The notes beneath the pieces are model-generated. The model did no database searches. It had not been told where the DNA came from and was given only the letters and a program-made list of their open reading frames with translations. A DNA stretch of 64,000 nucleotides from Anaeramoeba ignava (Eukaryota; Metamonada; Anaeramoebidae), in contig JAPDFW010000011.1 of assembly GCA_028826165.1 (NCBI GenBank), positions 313,001 to 377,000 of the forward strand. Reading direction: 5' to 3'. The position numbers and the translations under genes were made by a program. Shown here piece after piece: positions 49,644-62,999 of the stretch; within the stretch, counting starts at the first letter, position 1; each line of letters begins with the position of its first letter.

Positions 49644-49930
49644 TGAGTTTGGTTTTGTGATTAATTTAATTATTTTTTTTTTATTAATTAATAAAAATTA
49701 AATCAAGTTAAATTAACAAATTAAAAAGAAAAAAGAAAAAAGAAAAAAGAAAAATGAAAAAAATAATTTGGTTTTGAAAAAAGTTTTGTTCGGTTTTTTA
49801 TTTTGTTTTTTGTAATTCTTCTCTTTTCTTTTTGTTTTATTTTTTATCTTTTTAATCTTAAATCTTTTTTTTTTGTTTTTTTTTGTGTTTGAAAAAATTT
49901 TTTTTGTTTTTAGGAAAGTGAAAAAAAAAT

Positions 49931-51510
49931 TTAATTTTCTGTTAATTCTCCTGATGCAACAATTTTGCATTCTTTCAAAGGTTTTCCTGATCCAGTTCCT
50001 TGTTTTTCAATTTTTTCAACAACCTAATTTTTAATTTTAATTTTAATTTTAATTTTAATTTTGATTTAATTTTTATAATGATTTTAATTTTAATTTTTAA
50101 TTTTAATTTTAATTTTAATTTTAATTTTGATTTTAATTTTAATTTTAATTTTAATTTTTATTTTAATTTTAATTTTTGATTTTAATTTTAATTTTAATTT
50201 TAATTTTGATTTTAATTTTGATTTTAATTTTAATTTTGATTTTAATTTTGATTTTAATTTTAATTTTAATTTTAATTTTAATTTTAATTTTTAATTTTTG
50301 ATTTTTAATTTTAATTTTAATTTTAATTTTAATTTTTAATTTTAATTTTGATTTTCATTTTAATTTTAATTTTAATTTTAATTTTGATTTTTAATTTTGA
50401 ATTTTAATTTTAATTTTATTTTTAATTATAATTTTGATATTAATTTTAATTTTAATTTTAATTTTAATTTTAATTATAATTTTGATATTAATTTTAATTT
50501 TAATTTGAATTTTTAATTTTGATTTTAATTTTAATTTTAATTTTATAAATGAATTTTAATTTTAAAAATAACTACATCATAACCACTAATAACTTGACCA
50601 AAAACAACATGTTTTCCATCTAACCAAGGGGTTTTAACTGTAGTAATAAAGAATTGAGAGCCATTAGTATTTACACCAGCATTAGCCATTGATAATAAAC
50701 CAGGTTTAGTATGTTTAACTTTAAAGTTTTCATCATTAAATTTTCCACCATAAATACTTTCACCACCTCTTCCATCTCCCATAGTTATATCACCTCCTTG
50801 AACCATAAATTGTGGAATGATTCGGTGAAATTTAGACCCTTTATAATGGAGTGGCTTTCCTGATTGTCCAACTCCTTTCTCTCCTGTGCATAATGCTCGG
50901 AAATTCTCGGCTGTTTTGGGTACTATGTCACTGAATAATTCAAATACTATTCTTCCTGCTGATTCTCCATCAATTTCTACATCAAAAAATACTTTTGGAT
51001 TGTTATTTTTCTTCTTTTTCTTTTTGGCTTCTACTGACTAAATTAAATTAAATCAAATCAAATAAAATCAAATCAAATTAAATTAAATTAAATTAAATTA
51101 AATTAAATCTATTAATTAAATTAAATTAAATTAAATTAAATTAAATTAAATTAAATTAAATTAAATTAAATTAAATTAAATTAAATTAAATTAAATCAAA
51201 TTAAATTAAATCTATTAACTAAATCAAATTAAATTAAATCTATAAATTAAATTAAATCTATAAATTAAATTAAATCTATAAATTAAATTAAATTAAATTA
51301 ATAAATTAAATCAATAAAACTTACACTAAGAAGAAGAATTGAAATGACTTGTGGTTATTTGTATCATTAAATAAATAAATAAATGTATAAATAAATTGAT
51401 AATTTGGAATAATTTTTAAAAGAGTTTATTTTTTGTTTTTTTGTTGTTTTTTTTTTGTTGTTTTAAAATATTAAAAACTTACATAATACTAACCAGATTG
51501 ATAATTTCAT
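49931..51510 (-). CDS. PPIB: ER cyclophilin (peptidyl-prolyl isomerase B type)
   Basis: Exons 51483-51510, 51325-51347, 50573-51037 and 49931-50023 join in phase to 202 residues (human PPIB is 216). Exons 1-3 together create a signal peptide, [21 protein letters not shown], visible only after splicing the 23-nt exon 2. [10 protein letters not shown] stretch follows, like the basic N-terminus of cyclophilin B. The isomerase domain is complete: [14 protein letters not shown] with the catalytic Arg, [22 protein letters not shown] with the cyclosporin-contact Trp, and the C-terminal strand (CKIVASGEL). Role: cis-trans prolyl isomerisation during folding of secretory proteins. There is no KDEL. 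Intron 3 (548 nt) is a ttttaa hexamer array. Confidence 0.93.
50030..50565. repeat. Hexamer repeat in cyclophilin intron 3
   Basis: ttttaa/ttttga hexamers, strongly strand-biased (T/G on plus, so A/C in the transcript). Confidence 0.88.
51045..51320. repeat. Pentamer repeat in cyclophilin intron 2
   Basis: (aaatt)n with aaatc variants, about 250 bp, in intron 51038-51324. Confidence 0.85.
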
Positions 51511-51558
51511 TTTCAAATAAATTGTTTTCTGTTTGTTTTTCTTTTTCTTTTTTTTTTG

Positions 51559-51597
51559 GAAAAGGAAAAAAATGAAAATGGAAAAAAGAAAAAAAAA
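51559..51597 (-). promoter_or_regulatory. T-rich CA tract upstream of cyclophilin
   Basis: In gene sense TTTTTTTCTTTTTTCCATTTTCATTTTTTTCC, about 50-90 bases before the ATG. Confidence 0.45.
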
Positions 51598-51614
51598 TTT
51601 TTTTGATAAACTTT

Positions 51615-52350
51615 TTATTAATTTTGATTTGATTTTAATTTTGATTTTCATTTTCATTTTCATTTTAATTTTGATTTTCAATTTTGATTTTGATTTTAAT
51701 TTTGATTAAAATTTTGATTTTGATATTAATTTTGATTTTGATTTTGATTTTAATTTTGATTTTGATTTTGATTTTGATTTTAATTTTGATTTTGATTTTA
51801 ATTTGATTTTAATTTGATTTTGATTTTGATTTTGATTTTGATTTTAATTTTGATTTTAATTTTAATTTTGATTTTGATTTTGATTTTAATTTTGATTTTG
51901 ATTTTGATTTTAATTTATATTTTAATTTTGATTTTGATTTTGATTTTAATTTCAATTTGATTTTGATTTTAAATTTTAATTTTGATTTTGATTTTGATTT
52001 TAATTTTGATTTTGATTTTGATTTTGATTTTGATTTTGATTTTGATTTTGATTTTGATTTTGATTTTGATTTTGATTTTGATTTTGATTTTGATTTTAAT
52101 TTTAATTTTAATTTATATTTTAATTTTGATTTTGATTTTCATTTTGATTTTGATTTTGATTTTGATTTAAATTTTGATTTTGATTTTGATTTTAATTTTA
52201 AATTTGATTTTGATTTTGATTTTGATTTTGATTTTAATTTTGATTTCAATTTTGATTTTGATTTTGATTTTAATTTTAATTTTGATTTTGATTTTAATTT
52301 AATTTTGATTTTGATTTTGATTTTCATTTTGATTTGAATTTGATTTTGAA
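51615..52350. repeat. Hexamer array (attttg/attttaa), intergenic
   Basis: About 730 bp of ttttga and ttttaa hexamers between the phosphomannomutase stop and the cyclophilin promoter. Long Asp/Phe, Ile/Leu or Lys/Ser open frames here are repeat artefacts. Confidence 0.9.
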
Positions 52351-52351
52351 T

Positions 52352-53870
52352 TTAATTTTTGTTTTCTTCTTCAAAAAAAAGTTTAGTGGCAATTTGTATT
52401 GTTTCTTCAGGATTTTTAACAGCAATACCAATAGTATCAACGGAAGTAAAAATTTCATAATCATTTTCACCAGGATTAGTTTTATCACCAAAAAAGTAAA
52501 TTTTTTTATAACCTTCATTTTTAACAAATCTCAAACAAAATGTCTTATCCCAACCTTCAGGAAAAGCATCAAAACTAATTTGACCACCAATAGAAAATCT
52601 CATGTTCATATCCGAAAAATTTTTATTCATTTCATCAACCATTGTTTGTCTAATTTTATGTTCTTTATCATAATTAAAAAAATCAATTCTTTCTTGTTGA
52701 CTACAATTTCTTCCAATTGGTGAAATATTTAACATTCCATTACGGAACTCTATAAAAGTTCCTCTTTTTATTGGTATTTTCAAATTCGCAATATAATTCA
52801 ATGAAAAATTAATTATTTTTTGAAGTTTTTCTTCTCCTAAATAATCAGTAATACTTTGTTTTCCAATTAATTTTCCGTGTTTATAAGCAACAAGTCCATT
52901 TTCAGCAAAACTATAATCCACAATATCCAAAACTGGTTTGATTTTTGAAATTTAATTTTAATTTTAATTTTGATTTTTATTTTAATTTTGATTTTGATTT
53001 TGATTTTGATTTTGATTTTAATTTTAATTTTGATTTTGATTTTAATTTTGATTTGAATTTTGATTTTAATTTTAATTTTGAATTTAATTTTGAATTTTGA
53101 TTTTAATTTTGATTTTGATTTTGATTTTAATTTTAATTTTAATTTTAAATTTTAATTTTAATTTTGATTTTAATTTTAATTTTAATTTTAATTTTGATTT
53201 TGATTTTAATTTTAATTTTGATTTGAATTTTGATTTTAATTTTGAATTTAATTTTGATTTTGATTTTAATTTTGATTTTGATTTTAATTTTGATTTTAAT
53301 TTTGATTTTAATTTTGATTTTAATTTTAATTTTGATTTTTATTTTAATTTTAATTTTAATTTTAATTTAAATTTTAATTTTAATTTTGAATTTTGATTTT
53401 GATTTTGATTTTGATTTTAATTTTGATTTTAATTTTGATTTTGATTTTAATTTTGATTTTGATTTTGATTTTAATTTTAATTTTGATTTTGATTTTGATT
53501 TTGATTTTAATTTTGATTTTAATTTTAATTTTAATTTTGATTTTGATTTTGATTTTGATTTTAATTTTGATTTTGATTTTGATTTCAATTTTATAAATGA
53601 ATTTTAATTTTTTAAACCATTTTTGCCAAGTTGTTCTTGTTGTTTTACAAAATCAGATCCTCCAACAACTCCTACATCAACTTTAGTACGCAATTTTTGT
53701 AAGAATTCTAACATTTCTTTTGAAGCTGACTGAAAAAAAAAAAGAAATTTTAATTGAAAAATTAATTTGAAAAAAAAATAATATTATTTTTTTACTTGTC
53801 TAGCTGGTGTTAAAGTTCCATCAATATCAAATAAAGCTAATATTTCTTTATTTTTAATTTCAGTTGTCAT
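52352..53870 (-). CDS. PMM: Phosphomannomutase
   Basis: Exons 53796-53870, 53618-53729 and 52352-52932 join in phase to 255 residues (human PMM2 is 246). HAD-family motif [10 protein letters not shown] is at the N-terminus, with the phosphorylated Asp at 15 and the general-acid Asp at 17. Also present are [44 protein letters not shown] and the metal-binding [16 protein letters not shown]. It interconverts mannose-6-phosphate and mannose-1-phosphate in the cytosol, feeding GDP-mannose for N-glycosylation and GPI anchors. Intron 2 (685 nt) is a hexamer array, and the protein is fully conserved around it. Confidence 0.95.
52945..53612. repeat. Hexamer repeat in PMM intron 2
   Basis: ttttga/ttttaa hexamers, the same family as the array just downstream of the gene. 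Confidence 0.9.
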
Positions 53871-54692
53871 TATTAAAAGTAAAAAAATGAAATCAAAAAA
53901 ATGGAAAAAAAAATTTTTTTTAACAAAAAAAAAAACTCAAAATTCAAATTTTCTTTTTTAAATTTTCACTTTAATTTTCTACTCAAAATTCAAAAGGAAT
54001 ACAATTAAAATTAATTACAAAACTAATTTAGAATTTACAATAAAAATTAAATTAAGTTAAATCTAAGTTTCAAATTAAGTTTCAAATTAAGTTTCAATTT
54101 AAATTAAGTTTCAAGTTCAAATTAAATCAAGTTTCAATTTAAATTTAAATTTGAAATTAAATTAAGTTTCAAGTTCAAATTAAATTAAGTTATTTTTAAG
54201 TCAAGTTTCAGATCAAGTTATTTTTAAGTCAAATTAATTCAAATTAAATTAAGTTATTTTTAAGTTTCAAATTAAGTTTCAAATTAAGTTCAAATCAAAT
54301 TAAATTAAGTTATTTTTTAAGTTGCTCTAAAAAGAATCAAAAGTATTAGTTTTTTTTTTTGGAGTTTTCCCAAAAAGAATGAGAATCAGAATCAGAAGAA
54401 ATGAAGTTTTTTGCAAAAGTAACAAAAAAAGATTCAAAAAAAAAAGAAGATTTTTTATCAAAATATTAAGAATGTGAAGAGAATCAAATATTTAAATATT
54501 GAAAAATTGACCACCAAAGAAATTGAATCAAATGAAAATCAAAATAAGGAAAAAAAGGAAATGAAGAGCATAAATATAAGCTTTAACCTTCGTTGTTTTT
54601 ATTGTGAGATAACAACAGAAGTATGATAAAATGGATAAAATTTGAAGAAATAAATCTGAGTTGAAAAGAATATTGAATTGTAATTAATTAAA
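53871..54692. other. Spacer between RNPS1-like stop and PMM start
   Basis: 822 bp. 53886-53921 carries a T-rich CA tract in PMM sense (promoter side). 54030-54310 is a degenerate aagtttcaaatt repeat. 54330-54690 is non-repetitive with somewhat higher GC and no convincing open frame; it may be the RNPS1-like 3' UTR or an RNA gene I cannot name. Confidence 0.4.
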
Positions 54693-58457
<3,765 letters not shown>

Positions 58458-58477
58458 TTAAAAAAAAGAAGAAGAAA

Positions 58478-58508
58478 AATGAAAAAATGAAAAAAATGAA
58501 AAAAAAAA
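58478..58508 (-). promoter_or_regulatory. TTTTTCAT array in a 73-bp divergent promoter
   Basis: In RNPS1-like sense three TTTTTTCAT units. The DUF1152-like ATG at 58531 is only 73 bp from the RNPS1-like ATG, so both promoters share this spacer. Confidence 0.5.
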
Positions 58509-58530
58509 GTTTTTTATTTTTTTTTTTAAA

Positions 58531-60822
58531 ATGGAAAAACAAAATGATAAAAAAAATAATAAATTGTCCCCGTTTATTAAATCAATTAAAAATTTATCAA
58601 TGGATTCTTTTCTTTCTCAAGTAATTGATTTGTATCCAGAAATAAATTGGTTAATGAATGATTGTGAACATTCTCCTGATTATAATAAAAGCTCAATTTA
58701 TTCAAATAAAAGACCTTCGATTCAAATCAATGGAAAACCTTCAATAGAATTTGACAGAACAGTTATTGGAATATCTTGCATAAAACTTGTTTTGGATCGA
58801 AATTATGAAGCATTTGTTGAAACTCAAAATGAAGAAAAAAAACTAACAAAAGAAAATTTTGAGCAATTATGCAATTATGTTGATTCAATTTTAAATCAAG
58901 ATGAAGACAAAATTGATAGTTTGATTGTTTACATTGCAATAAATGATCTCGGCAAAATCAATTCTTTTGTCGAAAAAGTCAAATCTCATCTTCAAATCAC
59001 AGAAATTGCAAATCACGATGAAATATTATTTTTAGCGTTAGAAAAATGTTCCGAATTTGTTCCCAGTTTTTCTCGACTTTCTGAGAAGTTTCAAAAAATG
59101 ATTCTCAACACATCGATGGTAGAATGTAACATCGGGCAAATTACGCAAGCAGAAGCACCCGAATACCCTTTAACGCAACTTAGTAGTTTAACAGAAGAAG
59201 AATATCATTTTTTCATGATTCATTTTTTATTTGATATTTCTGGTGCAGCTGGTCATATTTTTCCTTTTGGATCTTTTGTTGTTTCAAATTTCTTTTGGAT
59301 CCGTTTTTATACTTTGAATAATTTATTAATAGATTTTTTCAAATCTTCTTTTTCAGATGTTGAGGATATTTATTCGAGATATTTAAGGAAACAAATTGAA
59401 AATTTCAATTTAAATCAAAATGAAAATGAAAATCAAAATCAAAATCAAAATCAAAATCAAAATTTAAATCAAAATCAAAATCAAAATCAAAATCAAAATC
59501 AAAATCAAAATTTGAAAATTCACGCTCTTTCTAGAATTTTTTTATTGGCAAGATTGTCAACTCAACAAGAATTTGATTTTGTCTGCAAAAGTTTTGATCA
59601 ACAACACGATTTAGTCAAAGAAATCCTTATTCAAGAATTGAATATTTCAGGTCTTTCTCAAAAAATGGCAATTATTCCTTATTATGCACCTGCTTTAATC
59701 AACTCAATTTTAGAAAATGAAAAAGCAAATGGAAAAGGAATTCAAGATGGATTAAATATTGTTTTATTAACTCTTGCAAGAATTTTTTTTGAAGTGAGAC
59801 TAGGAATTTTAAATAAGAAAAATAATGGAATTGTAAATGCTAATATAAGAAAACTTGCTTTGAATTCTTCAAAAATTCTCACTTCGGATTTTGGAGTAAA
59901 TTGGATCACAAATCATGATGCAGAAATTTTTTTTGTGGATTTTACAAAAATAGACCATCAAAATTTTCCCATAAAACCAACACTTTCAGAATTTTTCACA
60001 GATGAAAAACTTGCAGTTATTGGGATTGGAGGAGGTTCTGATGGTGTTCAAGCAGGATTATTAGCGCATCTTTTGAAAAAACAAGGAAAACAAATTGAGT
60101 GTTTGATTTCAGTCAGAACAGGGATACAAGGAAATGGGAAAGAAAGAAAGGTTGAGAACCACGGAGGAATGATTTACAAGAATGTGTATAAAATCAATCC
60201 TACGAGCGGAGGTTCTGGAAGATTTCTGGAAAATATTCCTTCAATTGATTTTCCAATGTATCTTGTTTTGGATTTTGAGGATGAACAACTCACAGATCAA
60301 ATACAAGCAGTTTTAAACCAATACAAAGACCTCAAAACATTGATATCAGTCGATACTGGCGGGGATTGTCTGTATCCTTTTGACCAAGATGTTGCTCAAG
60401 TCAAAGCAACTCCTGACCAAGATTTGAGAGTTTTAAATGCTTTATCAAAACTTTCAAATGAAATTAAAGTGATTTCAAGTGTGATCGCAGCAGGAATAGA
60501 TTCACCACCAAATGCAGAAGAAATTTTGCATAAATCAAACGCAGAATATTATCAACTTGATGATAAAGAAGCCAATTTTGTTGTTCAAAAATATATTGAT
60601 TGGGGTTTTGATAGTTCAAATGAGAAAATTTTTGGATTGACTCCTCTTGTTTGGAAAAAATCACTTCAGAATGATTTGGGTTTACAAGTTGTTTCTCTTC
60701 CAAAAAATGTTGTGATTTCGGACTCTCCTTGGAAACCTTTTGTTTTTGTCCGAGAAAGTATGAAAGGGATTTTTTTTATGAAACTTGAAGATCATTTGAA
60801 ACAAATCAAATCAAAAAAATAG
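58531..60822 (+). CDS. Intronless DUF1152-like protein
   Basis: A single exon of 763 residues, ending in TAG (unique in this window). The N-terminal ~290 residues are helical and unrecognised, with FLFDISGAAGHIFPFGSFVV near 240. A pure NQ tract (about 292-328) splits it from the rest. The C-terminal ~300 residues contain a glycine-rich nucleotide-binding-like loop, VIGIGGGSDGVQAGLLAHLL, followed by ISVRTG, the segment VYKINPTSGGSGRFLENIPS and SVDTGGD, and SSVIAAGIDSPP. This suits the DUF1152 family, found mainly in prokaryotes and of unknown function; I recall the family only loosely. Among the whole genes here, only this one and the Lys/Glu-rich gene lack introns. Lateral gain is possible but not shown. 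It is convergent with the next gene (58 bp between stops). Confidence 0.75.
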   Translation: MEKQNDKKNNKLSPFIKSIKNLSMDSFLSQVIDLYPEINWLMNDCEHSPDYNKSSIYSNKRPSIQINGKPSIEFDRTVIGISCIKLVLDRNYEAFVETQNEEKKLTKENFEQLCNYVDSILNQDEDKIDSLIVYIAINDLGKINSFVEKVKSHLQITEIANHDEILFLALEKCSEFVPSFSRLSEKFQKMILNTSMVECNIGQITQAEAPEYPLTQLSSLTEEEYHFFMIHFLFDISGAAGHIFPFGSFVVSNFFWIRFYTLNNLLIDFFKSSFSDVEDIYSRYLRKQIENFNLNQNENENQNQNQNQNQNLNQNQNQNQNQNQNQNLKIHALSRIFLLARLSTQQEFDFVCKSFDQQHDLVKEILIQELNISGLSQKMAIIPYYAPALINSILENEKANGKGIQDGLNIVLLTLARIFFEVRLGILNKKNNGIVNANIRKLALNSSKILTSDFGVNWITNHDAEIFFVDFTKIDHQNFPIKPTLSEFFTDEKLAVIGIGGGSDGVQAGLLAHLLKKQGKQIECLISVRTGIQGNGKERKVENHGGMIYKNVYKINPTSGGSGRFLENIPSIDFPMYLVLDFEDEQLTDQIQAVLNQYKDLKTLISVDTGGDCLYPFDQDVAQVKATPDQDLRVLNALSKLSNEIKVISSVIAAGIDSPPNAEEILHKSNAEYYQLDDKEANFVVQKYIDWGFDSSNEKIFGLTPLVWKKSLQNDLGLQVVSLPKNVVISDSPWKPFVFVRESMKGIFFMKLEDHLKQIKSKK
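59410..59513 (+). repeat. Coding NQ hexamer tract
   Basis: About 17 hexamers aaaatc/aaaatg encode NQ/NE in the middle of the DUF1152-like protein. Confidence 0.9.
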
Positions 60823-60880
60823 AAAAGAAATAATTTCTCTTTATTTTTTTTAAAAACAAATCCAAAATTTTTCTCTAAAA

Positions 60881-62008
60881 TTAAATAACCAATTCATCTA
60901 CTTCTTCGAATTGATTTAAAATTTCATCAGCAGTTTTATTTTCTTTTTTTTTATTTTGAGAATCTTGAACTGAATGAATTAAACTTCTTTTTTCTTCTCT
61001 TGATTTTAACCAACTCTGTTCCATTTTAATATCAAAAATCATAGCAACAGCAAGAATAAGACTAGGAATGATTTCAAAACCGAAATACCAATAAAATATT
61101 CCAGTATAAAATCTATCATCATGATTTTGAGCCCAATGATCAAGAGAATTATTTAAAGTGTTTCCATTGAAAATTATCAATAAATCCCAAATTGTTCTCA
61201 GTAAAAAAATGACAGCATAAATTGTGAATAAAATTATATATAATCTAATTCGTATTTTGCTTTTTTTGGAAAGTGACTTGAAAAATCTTAAAGTACGAAA
61301 TGTATGAGTTCCAATTATTATCATAAGAATAACCAAAATACCAAAAATTATTCCTGAAAATGTAGCAACATGATTTTGGAATTTGTCATTGAATTTTGCT
61401 GCCAATACACTTAAAACAATGCATGCAATGAATAAAAGAATTATAACAACGATATAAATTTTCAATACTATTTTAAATATTTTTTCTTTTCCTTCAAATT
61501 GCAAAGTTCTTTGAGCCAAAAAGATAGCAAGTAATGAAAATCTAGAATTTAATTTCAATTTTATAAATGATTTTATAAAGGATTTTATAAAGTATTTTAT
61601 AAAGGATTTATTACGTAACAAATTGTAAAAATTGAGGAAAGAAAATGATAAAAAAATATGCCCAAAAACCATCATTAAATCCACTTTTAATAAAGCAAAC
61701 TATTCCATATATCAAAGAAATTAAAGTGGAACAAATAAGAAGAATACAACGGAATATATTACTACTTTTGAATACTCTATTTTTATTTGATTTATTTTGA
61801 CTTAATTCAATTCAATTTAATTTTTAAAATGATTTTTTGATTTTTATTCTTCTTTTATTTTAAAAATTTACCGAAGTCGAATTGATTGAATAAACGCAAA
61901 AAGAGAAAGAAATGAAGTAAATATGAAAAGTGCAGATAATGTAAAAAGTTGTGGTTTTTTTGTTTCAAGAGCAGAAGGAAAAAATCTTTGAAAATTATTA
62001 TTTGACAT
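60881..62008 (-). CDS. THH1/TOM1/TOM3-like seven-TM protein
   Basis: Exons 61872-62008, 61615-61776 and 60881-61541 join in phase to 319 residues. About seven hydrophobic helices are spread through the chain, for example LFTLSALFIFTSFLSLFAFI, ILLICSTLISLIYGIVCFI, FWAYFFIIFFPQFLQF, VVIILLFIACIVLSVLAA, GIIFGILVILMIIIGT and RLYIILFTIYAVIFLLRTIW, with FLAQRTLQFEGKEK between the third and fourth. The C-terminal ~45 residues are charged (KSREEKRSL). This layout and the RTIWDL and YYxF-type segments suit the THH1/TOM1/TOM3 family (plant tobamovirus-multiplication proteins, membrane scaffolds of endosome/vacuole). The match is moderate; an orphan GPCR-like receptor is the alternative. Confidence 0.68.
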
Positions 62009-62091
62009 TTTTTATATTAAAATTTTAATAAAAAAAGTGAAAAATAAATTTTCATTTTTTTTCTTTTTAAAAATTTAAAACAAAAAAAAAA

Positions 62092-62999
62092 ATGAAAGAA
62101 AGTTACTTTTTGATTTATTCCTTTTTCTTAATTTTTCTCATTTCAAAAACTTATCAATCAACAACAATTATGCCTTATATGTGTTTAGAAAGGTGAATTT
62201 ATTTACAAAATAATTTTTATTTTTAATTTTTAATTTTTAATTTTTAATTTTTAATTTAAGATGTGATGAAAATATTCAACAAGATCTTCAACAATTAAAA
62301 GAAAAAATCAAATATTTTAAAGCCGTGTCAATTGAACAATTTGATGTATCTTCAGATGGAGACATAATACGCGGGGCTAACTTAACCAATATAATCCCAA
62401 ACTTGAAAGAAATTGGGGTAGAAAAAATATATCCAATGATTTCAACATTTAATGATTCAACTAAAAAACACAGTATTGAAAATATTGGGAAAGTATTTGC
62501 AAATCCTGAAAGATTTATCACACACGCAATATCCTTTGCGAATGAAATGGGGTTCAATGGATTTTCTATTGATTTTGAGCCTTATTCAAATGAGGCAACT
62601 GATAAAGATGGAAATGATTATGCAAATTTCATCACTTTGTTTGCTAATGAATTGCATAAAAATTCTTTGGAATTACTTGTGAATTGTGCACATTGGTCTA
62701 AGCTTTGGAATTTAACAGCCATTTCTCTTTCTTCGGCTGATCTTATCATTGATATGTCGACTTATACAACTAATACTCAAACTTGGGCAACTATTTTTCA
62801 AGAAGATGTTCAACTTTTTTCTTTATCAAAACTTTCAATTGGTTTAGAATGTGATACTGTTCCCCCTTTATCTGACCAAGATTTGAAATATAGATTTACT
62901 CTTTTGAAGAATTATGATATAATTGCTATTGCAATTTGGCAAATGCCAATGCCTGAAAATTGGTTTCAATATTTTGATGAATTATTAAATCATTTATAA
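62092..62999 (+). CDS. Secreted GH18-like (chitinase-fold) protein
   Basis: Exons 62092-62192 and 62261-62999 join in phase to 279 residues. The N-terminus is a signal peptide (YFLIYSFFLIFLISKTYQS). The body looks like a short GH18 barrel: KIYPMISTFN (strand), ANEMGFNGFSIDFEP (strand 4 motif), LELLVNCAHWSKLW, ADLIIDMSTYT, KLSIGLECD and AIAIWQMPMPENWF. The GH18 signature DxxDxDxE is reduced to N-G-F-S-I-D-F-E, with the acid Glu140 and the Asp138 kept but the outer Asp residues lost. It may be a hydrolase of glycan or peptidoglycan in food bacteria, or a sugar-binding derivative. The ATG is 83 bp from the divergent membrane-protein gene. Confidence 0.72.

Noticed and set aside
51957-53607. Asp/Phe-, Ile/Leu- and Lys/Ser-repeat open frames
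   Set aside because: Hexamer arrays are open in several frames on both strands. They lie in a spacer and in PMM intron 2, flanked by correct splice sites.
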